From Knufia peltigerae (lineage: Eukaryota > Ascomycota > Eurotiomycetes > Chaetothyriales > Trichomeriaceae), in assembly GCA_030247855.1 (NCBI GenBank), contig JAPDRN010000022.1, forward strand, positions 297,860 through 361,859: a stretch of 64,000 nt of DNA, in the 5' to 3' direction. This document shows positions 55,164 to 64,000 of this stretch, in pieces. The position numbers and the translations under genes were made by a program. The notes beneath the pieces are model-generated. The model was not told where the DNA came from. It ran no database searches and saw nothing but the letters and a program-made list of their open reading frames with translations. The number at the start of each line of letters is the position of its first letter. Position 1 is the stretch's first letter.

Positions 55164-56532
55164 CATAAGCAAACTATGGATTATCGGAAGAACTAAATTG
55201 AGATAACACGGATGATATGGTGATATGCTTTCTACGATACCGCTTTGAGTCCTTTGTCCGGAAGTCGTTGCGGCCTTTGAGGCAAAGTCGTTTGCACCAC
55301 GCACACAACAACTCATTTGGATTTGCCAATATTTGTCTGGAATTGCGACTTTGCATACATGCTTGTCAACAGGGACACGAAACATGAGGAATGGCCAGAC
55401 ACCCCAAAACGGCATCACTCTCTTCGAAGCTCTGCCGGCATTCCAGAAGAATGCTCTGGGCTAGGCAAATGATTCTTCTTAGAATCAAAGCATTGCTCAG
55501 TGAAAGGACTTGCCCTTGCTTGTCGTCCTGACCATACCAATCATTGAATTGGGCCTCGCTCCTCCAGATATAACGAGTTGGGCTCGCTCCGAACAGCCCG
55601 CTTATCCAGACGAAAGGCATTATGCCCACCCATTCAACAGCTAGAACGAGGTATTGCCCGATCACCTGGAGTATCGTGGTTCAAGGATCTGTTACATCGC
55701 TACGGCGTTCATGAAATTGTACAGTAACCACCGCAACGGCTTCGCTCTTCATCGAGCTGGCAACCATGTCTATAGTCTAATAAATCTCTTTACGACCGTG
55801 GCTTAAGTCTGGTAATCTTTGAAGCAAGTTTCAGTATTCTGACCTAAGTATTCTGAACAACGTACTATATAATTCGCGATCACGTGACTAGGGTTTCCTC
55901 GTGGGGCGGTGACAGGCGGCAGAATGCGACCAGTTTGCATACAAATTTCTCTTGTGTGTGTACAACATTTGGCGCTCTTTCCTCATGCGCCGCTCCCCAA
56001 CCGCTGCGTTCTCTGCTACCAACAATGCTCTTCTCCTGCTTGATCGGCAGTCGAGAAGAACATCTCCCTTGCAGATGAGAAATTCGGAGTAATCTTCAAA
56101 ATCAGCCTGTGCCTTGAGTCCATCTTCGACTCTAAGGCCTCAGGACTGCCCGCGAGGGTCCAGCACGATTCGTGCCCACAATCGGCATCAGAAATTTACA
56201 GGGCTTCTTGAGGGCCCGTGTTCGCCTCGTCGTTCACGTTGGTCATTCTTGGAGGACTCCCTATGGAAGAGCCGTTGTGAAGATTGTATGGCGCGTCTCA
56301 CTAGATGAGAGCGGACTTACTTTAGTGCAATCGCAGCGGAAGTCTGCCTGTTTCGAGTGAACAGGCCAGGTTTCAATTCGATTCCGATTACTCTGGGGGG
56401 CGGCGCATCACATTTTCACTTTTCCCTGTAAGAGTACCCCTTGCCCACGAAGCATGGGATACTACTAATGATGACCGAGCAAACGGAGGAACGTGGATTT
56501 AGTTATCATTCATTGTTGTCACCAGCAAAAGG
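55164..56532. other. Gene-poor intergenic stretch
   Basis: 1.37 kb. TATATA followed by the palindrome TCACGTGA at about 55882-55889 looks promoter-like. A presequence-like frame (MRRSPTAAFSATNNALLLLD) lies nearby at about 55985, and another open frame runs at 56172-56360, but I could not join them into a gene. A 99-codon minus-strand frame at 55366-55665 is also unsupported. Confidence 0.4.
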
Positions 56533-57133
56533 CTAGTGGCCGTTGACACCATTTGCACCGACCTCTGGCCTGGCCGAGAATTCTCGGAACGTGTCCAAAT
56601 CCACCTTGCTCAAAGCACTGTCTTCCGTGGCCTCCAAATGCACCCTCGGGACGCCGTTCTTACTGATCCTCCCGTCTTTATACGCCTGAAATGCCTCCAA
56701 CCATCTCGATGTGCACAGGCACCATTTGCATCCTCCCGTCAATCCTGCGCTCCGAAGATCGTTACCCTGCGATGCCGAGAAATCCAAGAATTCGTCGGTA
56801 ACGACACCAGCCACTGCGTGGTTTCCGAAGTCCGCAGCTCCTGTTTTACAATAGCCATCTCTATGAAAACCTGTGACAGGACGGTTGGAGAAGAATGCAA
56901 GAGGTTGTTTAAACACTAGTGCCGTCAGTGTTTGGTTACACGGTAGGACATTGATATTGTGTTTTGTGCATACCATTCAAAGGCCCCGACATGGTGTCGG
57001 CCTGTGTTTTTGGAGGTGGCGGAGGGATTTTGCCCGTGGCACGAAACAATGGCGTTTGAAGTACTTTCGCCCGGAGGCCGTTCAACAGGCTGAACCTGCG
57101 TTTGAGGCGAGTTGTTGATCTAGACAATTGCAT
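56533..57133 (-). CDS. DUF2237 family protein with presequence-like N-terminus
   Basis: 180 aa. Exons are 57133-56974 and 56915-56533, with a 58-nt intron joining SGPLN to VFKQPLAFFS. The second exon is a full DUF2237 domain as in many bacterial proteins: PVTGFHRDGYCKTGAADFGN, VVTDEFLDFSASQGNDLRSA, KWCLCTSRWLEAFQAYKDGR and HLEATEDSALSKVDLDTFRE. The first exon encodes a basic, Ser/Arg/Leu-rich leader (MQLSRSTTRLKRRFSLLNGL) that looks like a mitochondrial targeting sequence. The biochemical role of DUF2237 is unknown. The likely bacterial origin of the domain is family knowledge; the organelle location is inference. Confidence 0.88.
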
Positions 57134-58202
57134 CAATCTTCAGAGCCTTGGAAACAATACTCAATACTCGTAGGTGAGTCGTGTTTAGAGACTTTGTCAT
57201 GGCCTGTCAAACACATATAATTCGAGAACTTTGTAGTCTTCAGAAATGACGTCACTATTGATCAGTCATTTGTGTCTGGATTGCAGCGAACAGCAAACAG
57301 CAAACAACAAAGAGATTTCTCTGTCTGTGGCCTCAGATGTTGATGATAGGTGTTCAGCTGTCGATGACAGCGACACTAAAGGCAGCTCTTCCGCTGAGGA
57401 CGGACTTTGTTGTCCTTGACTGCTTGTGTCGAACACGTACTTGTTGCATGCATGAGAAGGCCACTCTCCGGTACTGATGCAGAGACCAAGGTCATTAAGG
57501 TGAATACATCACTTTGTGAGGCAGGCCGCAACAGTCGTGACTTTCTTGCAACAAGACCTTATGTGCCATGTATATATTCTGTGCCGACGAACACTTTGAA
57601 TATGGGTCTCAGGGGCCGGGCCTGCTACGGTTGTGCCCTGCATTTGAGCGCCCACATTCTCTAGGCTTGTGCTGCCTGCATATAGGGTGGTCTCCAAGCT
57701 TGGGACTTGTGACGATTAACAATATCAGTCAGGGGCTGTTGTATGGTGGGTGGATGGATCAGCTTCCAGTCAACAACCCCAATGCAGCCCTCTACGAGCT
57801 CACAACTGGTGACGAAGACCTTGTGCATTCTTCAGGCAAAATGAACAGAAGTCGTCTTTTCACATCACAGTTGGGTTTATTCCCAGTTCACTGACTGCTT
57901 CATCCATTCCTCAACAACCTGTCAATACTTCGTCACTCTGTCATCACTTTCGCCGCCCTCAAGGCAGTGGACGTCAGTTCACAGCCCAGCGCGTTCACCG
58001 CCCAGGAGACGTATATATAGTTGCTCAATCTCAGGTTCTACCGTCCGACTTCCACGTATTTTTTTCCATATTGCATCAATCAGAAACTGGGCGTTATATC
58101 TTCAAACTTGCAGTCACATTATCAGACACCTTGCTTGGTACGCTTTTCGCGACACAAGTCTGGGATATTTGCAAAGTCATTCCCTCCGAAGCTCAAATCA
58201 AG
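57134..58202. other. Divergent intergenic region
   Basis: About 1.07 kb between the DUF2237 gene and the acidic hypothetical gene. No supported gene. A TATATATAG sequence at about 58012-58020 could be a TATA element for the latter. Confidence 0.45.
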
Positions 58203-59225
58203 ATGTCGCGGTCCCAAGAACAAGGAAGCCCCTCAGTAGGGTCTCTCACTCAGGGATTGTGTCACCATCCACTAATGATTGTCCAGGAGGCCTTCTCAGC
58301 CATTCCACCACCTCTGACGGAGGAGCCAAATCTGTACGCTCAGCAGCAACAAGGCGAGGAATCCGGTGATATTTCTGTACAAGAGGTCTCACTGCCCTGC
58401 CACGTTCCTGGCATTGACGACTGCATCAGCGAGGCAATCAACCCTCTGGACGATGGCCTTATCCCGATCTCACCATCATCCGACAGCGACACCGACGTCT
58501 GTGACCAAGAGATGGACATTGATCACGACACCGTCATGGATGACGAGGATGACGATGCCGATGATCATGACGAAGAAGTCGACTCTGAGAGCAGTGATGT
58601 TGGTGAGGACAATGGTGACAACAACGATGCCAGTGAGACTAGTGGTAACGATGACAACGACGATGATGAAAACCCCGAGCTCGATTTTACCTTCTTGTAC
58701 GACGGGACCGACTGGAGAACGCTTGACAGGGGGCATCTAGCATATGCGGGTTTTGGGATGCATGATGAGGAACGTTACGAAGCCCTTCCTGAAAGATTCG
58801 CCTCTACCGTTCGTGGATTCAAGACTGTACGGATCGCAGTCCGCGACTTTATCCACCAGTATTCGACCGAACACGGTCGTGAGCCTTCCCCCGTTGAACA
58901 AGACGATGTCATCCTCCTGCACCTCATCCTGTACAGCGGTCAACACGAGCCAAGATGCTACGAAATCTACCCAGAGCAGATAACACCCTTCATCTCGGTC
59001 GACGATTATTGGGAGAGGTTTCTCGAGTCCAGCGAGATTCTGGTCAAGGTGATTGACGAGAACGCGGATGTCACGACCCATCTCCATCTCGACGAGAAGA
59101 CACATGCACGTTGGGTCAAACTGAGTGCAGGGACATGGTTCCAGCTGCCAAGTTACATTCATGAGTACTGGGGAATCTTGGAGAGCGTAGGGCAGAACAA
59201 CTGCGAGTACCCTAGAAGGTGGTAA
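58203..59225 (+). CDS. Acidic hypothetical protein
   Basis: Single-exon, 340 aa from the ATG at 58203; the same frame is open upstream to 58071 with another Met. Residues about 85-160 are a long Asp/Glu/Ser tract (DTVMDDEDDDADDHDEEVDS), likely disordered. The C-terminal about 180 residues look globular: FTFLYDGTDWRTLDRGHLAY, TVRIAVRDFIHQYSTEHGRE, VILLHLILYSGQHEPRCYEI and TWFQLPSYIHEYWGIL. I recognise no family. Its neighbours give no clue. Confidence 0.65.
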   Translation: MSRSQEQGSPSVGSLTQGLCHHPLMIVQEAFSAIPPPLTEEPNLYAQQQQGEESGDISVQEVSLPCHVPGIDDCISEAINPLDDGLIPISPSSDSDTDVCDQEMDIDHDTVMDDEDDDADDHDEEVDSESSDVGEDNGDNNDASETSGNDDNDDDENPELDFTFLYDGTDWRTLDRGHLAYAGFGMHDEERYEALPERFASTVRGFKTVRIAVRDFIHQYSTEHGREPSPVEQDDVILLHLILYSGQHEPRCYEIYPEQITPFISVDDYWERFLESSEILVKVIDENADVTTHLHLDEKTHARWVKLSAGTWFQLPSYIHEYWGILESVGQNNCEYPRRW

Positions 59226-59837
59226 GAGAGCTGGAGCGAAGCGGAATGTCCACCAACGACAGATAGAGGGATACTGAATTAATGACGATGGATTGATCAA
59301 ATGAAAAGTCTTTTTACACAGCTGTCTTGTCTAGAAACAATATCCAGAGTCGCCGACCACGGTCGGTACACATATAGTATTCACCACAATACTCTGTAGT
59401 AATGCTTTGAAGTCACAAGACCCTTCTCCTACTCGTACTCTATAATATAGTTGATATCAATCTGGGGAAACGGAGTATTCCGTCTTGAATGATAAGTCGA
59501 GTCCACCATAGCAAGTGCACTAGTCTAAAAACAGAAGGTCGACGCTATCAACCGAGGTCGTTGTCAAATCTCATACGCTCGCTCAAAAACCGCATCTACT
59601 TTCTTCTTTCGTGCATCCAACGAACAAGGTGAGAGAGAGCACAGAGTTGGTCGACAACCCGCTCACGTGTGCTTTCAGGCATTTGTATCCTCCAGTTTCC
59701 TATTGAAGGCCGGGGAGGCCAATATTGTCAACTTTCTCACACCACACCATCACCGACCATTACTGAAAAGTGGTCTGCCATGTTGTTTGCCTCGCCCGCG
59801 CGCAAAGGCAAAGGCGAAGCTCCCAAGGCCGCTGCTT
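59226..59837. other. Intergenic, promoter of the Zn2Cys6 gene
   Basis: About 610 bp. The zinc-cluster frame stays open upstream of its first ATG to 59667, so an unrecognised 5' exon is possible. Confidence 0.45.
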
Positions 59838-61839
59838 ATGGCGAAACAACAACTCCGCTCTAGAGGTGGGTGCCGGGAATGTCGTCGCATGCACCGGAAA
59901 TGCTCCGAGCATCGGCCAAGCTGCGAATATTGCTCGAGTACGGGGAAAGAGTGTTCCTACGACAAGGCCCTTCGATGGGGCGGACGGTCCTTTAAGAAAT
60001 CTTGTTTCGGTCAGGTCCTGTCCTCTGGCGCCGTGGTCAAGCAATCTCACAACACCACCACCGCCGCCTCCTCCAATGGTAAAGGACTGATTGATGGAAC
60101 GTGGTGGTATTATTGATTGCTGACGTTGGTGTTGTGTAGCCTCCTATTCTAATTCCTTCGTCTACGGGCCTGGCAACGGTCAGACCAGTACGCGAATAGC
60201 AACCGCCCCATCTCTTCTCGAAAATACACCATTTTCGGAATCCTCGGTCGTGACAGAAGGCGGTCTTGTCGATTCCCCCTCGTCGTTCAGCGACTTCAGT
60301 CATGACCCGACGACCATCGCCCCCTCCGACAGTACGCATGACGCCTCACCTGGAGGACTCTCCATCACGAGTCCATCGGCGTTTACAACAGCAACCTCCA
60401 ATGACCTTGGCCGTGACCACGATGCCGACGTCGAGCTCTTGCCTTACCCAGCCACGCCTGACTCGACCGATGAGAGGTCGTGTTCGGACCTGGTGATCGA
60501 CTTTGGCCTGCAAAAGACAAGCAGTCCTATCGACGTCATTTTGAACCCCGATTGGCTCCCGTGGCTCTCAAATGTCGATCGCTCGCTACTGAATCACTTC
60601 ACGTTGACGGTGTCGAGCTACCTGTCGCTTCACCACGCTATGCAGAATGATTTTTGTACAGTGTTACTACCCATGGCACTCGACACGTCACACGGGACGC
60701 ACCTTCTGTCTGCGATCCTCGGCCTGGCGGCCATTCATCAGATCTCTCTCGGTTCTTACAACGATGAGGCATATCTTGCTCAGCTTCGATATACCAGTCT
60801 CCAGCAGCTCCGACTGCAAAGCGTAGGTCAGAACGCGGCGGTCGACGAACAGTCCATCGCGACGGCTTTGACCTTGTGTCTGTGTGACATCCTCGCGGGA
60901 GGAGAGAAGCCCAAGTCGTGGAGATTACACCTCCAGGGTGCTGCGACGATGATCAGGAACTACTTCACCATGCACCCGCCAGATTCCGGAAACATTTTGG
61001 TGCTCTGGAGGTGGTGGAAGTCGATGCAATCGTTGTCCATCCTATTGGGAAACCCGACTCCCAGACTCAATGAGAAGCCCGTGTTGACCTTGGCTCCCGC
61101 TGGTGCCAGCGACTACATTGACATTTACGACGGCTTCTCGACGAAGCTACCTCCCGTCTTTGAAGAGCTTGACATGCTCCACGCCGAAAGTCAGGCGCTG
61201 GAGAGATTGGAAGTCAAGCTGGGTGAAGACGGAGCTGTCGAGATATTGCGAAATGCACACTCGACGAGATGCGAAGCGCTCCTCGCGAAGATTGGTGGGA
61301 TGATTGACAATCCCGTCACGGAACTCGACCCGGCCAGCTCCGCCGACACCCAACCCGAACCCGCGTCGGATTATTTCTCCCTCAACGAGGCGTACCATCT
61401 CGCCGTGATGCTGCAGGTCTACCAGAGGGCCATGAACGTCAGCGTCTCGGATGACAGGGTGCAAGATTTGGTGGAAAGGGGGATAAAATGCCTGAGTGGG
61501 ATCACCATTTACGAATTCGCGAGTCCGGGAGTCGCGACGTTACAACCTCTGTTCATCTTCGGATGCGCATCGCTACGGGACCAAGACAAACAGTTCGTCA
61601 TGGGTTGGATCGACAGGATGAGAACGACTTATTCGCTCCGCAACACCGATTCCGCCCGGGATTTCTTGTTGGAACTTTGGAGAAAGAGGGATTCCATGGG
61701 TTCGACGGGAGCTCAATATCAGTATCATCAATTGTTGTGTACGTATTGACCGCAGGTGTTTTTTTTCTCTTGGGTTTCGTACGACCGCTAACCACCTACT
61801 GGAACAGCCGAGAAAGATTGGGACCTGTCGCTGTGGTGA
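59838..61839 (+). CDS. Zn2Cys6 transcription factor with Fungal_trans_2-type domain
   Basis: Nuclear DNA-binding regulator, 623 aa in the preferred model. Exons are 59838-60078, 60140-61738 and 61808-61839. The zinc cluster lies at residues 12-39 with C12, C15, C22, C29, C32 and C39, the exact CxxC-x6-C-x6-CxxC-x6-C spacing (GCRECRRMHRKCSEHRPSCE...). A Ser/Thr-rich linker follows. The C-terminal half has the helical regulatory domain: LNHFTLTVSSYLSLHHAMQN, THLLSAILGLAAIHQISLGS and PKSWRLHLQGAATMIRNYF. The last intron (61739-61807) has a perfect CTAAC branch site and restores an ending EKDWDLSLW. If it is retained, translation stops at 61749. Its targets are unknown; it lies next to SOD and metallothionein genes. 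Confidence 0.9.
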
Positions 61840-62316
61840 GTTGGATTGACATACGTTGAGAGACGGAACCCACCATTTACCGACCACCCCTGCATTCACC
61901 TCCCGCCCACCCATGCGTACACTTCCCGAGGGCCATCATTTATAATCAACGGGGCCATATCCGAATCATGACAGAATCGTCATGTACAAGCGACATTGAC
62001 GGGATCACGATGAGCAAGATTGAAAAGAAACGCGCTCATGAGCACGTTCTTCATTGACCAATAGATTGCGACGGAATCGACCTTTCTTACTTCTGGTACA
62101 GTTGGATGATCCACATTTCATGATCGAGGACCTTAAAAGCATGGGTCTAAGAGAGGGTTGGAGGGGGGTGGAACAATAAGTGCTCTTGCCCATGGGCATT
62201 TATTAAGATGTGAGAAAGAATTGCATCTCTTTGGTCCCTGATCTTTTTCTTTTTTCTTTCTGTCTCTTTGGTGGGGTTTGAAAACCAGGGCATCCGAATT
62301 TTTGTCGACAAAAAAC
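61840..62316. other. Intergenic, SOD promoter
   Basis: About 480 bp with no supported gene. Poly-pyrimidine tracts (TTTTTCTTTTTTCTTTC) precede the SOD start. Confidence 0.5.
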
Positions 62317-63168
62317 ATGGCGGTTGGAAAATACTCTCTACCACGACTTGATTATGAATTGAATGTATGTATACGTCGTATGAAGCAGACACTGGCCAGA
62401 GATTTTGTCTTGTTCATGTCGATGAGCAAGATGGGAAGTACCTGTTGTTGCTGCTACTAATTGTGCTGAACTACTTTTCTGTTGTCATGATACTGACACA
62501 TTTTTGCTCAGGACCTCGAACCTTTTATATCACGTCAAATAATGGAATTACACTACAACCGACATCATCAAACTTATATCACAAACTTGAACAACGCATT
62601 GACATTACAAGCGGAGGCGATTTCTACGGGAAACCTGATTCGACAATTGGATCTACAGTCAATGATCAAGTTTAACGCGGGAGGACACGTCAATCATACA
62701 TTGTTTTGGGAAGGATTGACACCATCGACGACGACGACGACGACTACAACACCGGCCACGGATATTATTGAAAAGGTGGCACCTCATTTATATCAATCCA
62801 TCATGAAACAATGGGGAAATGTCGAATCTTTCAAAGGTGAATGGGAATCGGCGGCTCTGTCGATTCAAGGTTCCGGTTGGGCATGGCTCGTCAAGAAGGT
62901 GACGGCCAACAACAAGACTGAAATTCTAGAAATCACCACTTCCAAGGATCAAGATTTGCCAGGTAGTACCGCGTCGACCGGCAAGATCCTCCCAATCTTG
63001 GGTATAGACATGTGGGAACACGCTTACTATTTGCAATATTGGAACAACAAGAAGGAATACGTCACACGAATATGGCAAGTTTTGAATTGGAACCGGGCGG
63101 AAAAGAGGTTCTTGGGAGATTCCGGTTTGATCTATGGTGATTTGATGGGTCTCGTAGGGAGGTTGTGA
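62317..63168 (+). CDS. Mn (Fe/Mn-family) superoxide dismutase, no presequence
   Basis: Dismutates superoxide to oxygen and H2O2. Exons are 62317-62364 and 62512-63168 (234 aa) with a 147-nt intron. The product begins directly with MAVGKYSLPRLDYELNDLEP, the start of a mature SOD, so it is probably cytosolic or peroxisomal rather than mitochondrial. Metal ligands are visible: H30 in MELHYNRHHQTY, the His of GGHVNHTLFWEGL, and Asp and His of GIDMWEHAYYLQYWNNKKEY. Between the two domains there is an unusual run of eight Thr (PSTTTTTTTTPATD), encoded by an ACG/ACA microsatellite at about 62726-62750. The C-terminus ends GLVGRL, with no clear PTS1. Confidence 0.93.
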
Positions 63169-63803
63169 ATTGAGATGAAAGAAGGCACTCGAAGTATTTT
63201 ACTACTTGTCAATGGCAAGGCGGCAAAGTATGAGCCTGAGTATGACCATTGAGTATGACCATTGAGTATGAATATGAACAAGAACAAAAAGTGAAAAGGT
63301 GTTTACTTTCTCTATACGAGTCTCACAATTCAAAACAACAATCGAATCAAGTTTTTTTTTACCCTCTGGTGTTTTGTGTGTTTTGTAAATGTTGTGTTTC
63401 AAGTGTCTTTTTTTTGTGATTTCAACTATTTCATCTCAGCTACTTGACTACCTAGATAGGTAGGGTACGAGTAATTGATTTCATGAGTTCTAATCATAAA
63501 GAGAGACACTTATGGTAAGTCTTTCTCCCCCCCCTCTCTTTTTTCCATTAATGAAACAAAAAAAAAGACTTGATAAGGGGGGCAAGTCGTGTAAAAGCCA
63601 TGGATGTCCAAGAAAACATGATCAATGATTGGTGATCATGATTGAACAGGGTTTTGAAAATCGGAATCATTTTTGTCTCGTCCGTCTCCCCAAGAATATT
63701 CAATGGTCGATTGATTTCGGGTCGGTTTCTTCTTGTTGTCGAATGAGTTGGACGTCGAAAAAAATAATTGATCCGAAGTTGTTTTTTTGTTTAATGCTGT
63801 ATT
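63169..63803. other. Convergent 3' region of SOD and metallothionein genes
   Basis: About 635 bp without a supported gene. It has a 13-bp tandem repeat (GAGTATGACCATT, two and a half copies, 63238-63272), an ACCTAGATAGGTAGG near-palindrome at about 63451-63465 and several homopolymer T runs. Confidence 0.5.
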
Positions 63804-63955
63804 TTAAACATTGTCAATTGTATGTTTTTTTTTCTTGGCCTGTAGAGACGGGAAAAAAAAAGAGAAGAAGAAAAACAACTTACACCGCAAGAGGTACATT
63901 TGCAACCGGAACCACAGTTGCAAGAACTAGGACCGGAACAAGTGCAAGGACCCAT
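63804..63955 (-). CDS. Copper-metallothionein-like peptide, two exons
   Basis: Tiny Cys-rich metal-binding protein. Exon 63955-63884 encodes 24 residues in which 7 are Cys at positions 4, 6, 12, 14, 18, 20 and 23. The core reads CTCSGPSSCNCGSGCKC. Without the initiator Met, the Cys positions (3, 5, 11, 13, 17, 19, 22) are identical to those of the Neurospora crassa copper metallothionein, as are most spacer residues. A consensus donor GTAAGT follows. The 44-nt intron 63840-63883 leads to 63839-63804, which would add a Lys-rich tail and stop. The tail is less certain than the core. The 5' side of exon 1 carries a GTT/GTG microsatellite to the window end. Such peptides chelate Cu(I) for storage and detoxification in the cytosol. 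Confidence 0.85.
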
Positions 63956-63965
63956 TTTTGAGGTG

Positions 63966-64000
63966 GTTGTTGTTGTTGTTGTTGTTGGTGTTGTTGTTGT
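63966..64000. repeat. GTT-rich microsatellite
   Basis: GTT units, with one GTG, run from about 63966 to the window end, in the 5' UTR or promoter of the metallothionein gene. Confidence 0.8.

Noticed and set aside
55366..55665. 99-codon minus-strand open frame with a hydrophobic start
   Set aside because: No motif and no promoter or splice support; left as intergenic.

Overview
The window is chromosomal DNA of a filamentous ascomycete (Pezizomycotina, probably Eurotiomycete-like). The evidence is many short spliceosomal introns (about 45-150 nt, GT..AG with CTAAC/CTGAC-like branch sites), a Zn2Cys6 regulator with a Fungal_trans_2-type domain, a TRI12-type exporter, a siderophore transporter, an Aspergillus-like xylitol dehydrogenase and a CVNH protein. 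There are no operons, phage genes or CRISPR arrays. Most genes had to be rebuilt across introns. In nearly every multi-exon model below, exon lengths and phases sum to a whole reading frame.

Region 1-15.5 kb looks accessory: a 5'-truncated class III aminotransferase, a broken Cys-rich gene, a 12-exon MFS exporter, a Cys-type sulfatase, a CYP52-like P450, poorly recognisable small genes, and a gene-free stretch with an inverted-repeat family. Region 15.5-23 kb carries a 2OG-Fe(II) dioxygenase, a prion-like CVNH protein, a TLC membrane protein, a hypothetical membrane protein and a seven-exon PAQR/haemolysin-III protein. Region 23-32 kb is carbon metabolism: mitochondrial D-lactate dehydrogenase, xylitol dehydrogenase with a XlnR-like site upstream, acetoacetyl-CoA synthetase and a secreted SMP-30-like protein.

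Region 32-47 kb is conserved housekeeping: Lto1, methionyl-tRNA synthetase, Rae1/Gle2, a Kelch-BTB protein (Ral2-like), Cdc20 and a large fungal-specific protein. Region 47-52 kb has an O-methyltransferase and a siderophore transporter whose promoter carries two overlapping SreA-type sites (ATCAGATAA). A decayed NLR-like gene follows. Region 53-59 kb contains small intron-rich genes (dynein light chain, zinc-ribbon protein, DUF2237 protein) and an acidic hypothetical protein. The last 4 kb groups a Zn2Cys6 regulator, a Mn-SOD without presequence and, converging on it, a tiny two-exon copper-metallothionein gene at the window edge.

The items most worth following up are the metallothionein with its SOD and regulator neighbours, the SreA-type double site, two probable GC-AG introns, the 9-bp motif TACGGAGTA repeated in intergenic DNA, and the inverted-repeat family at 13.7-14.0 kb. 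I found no clearly new multi-gene system.
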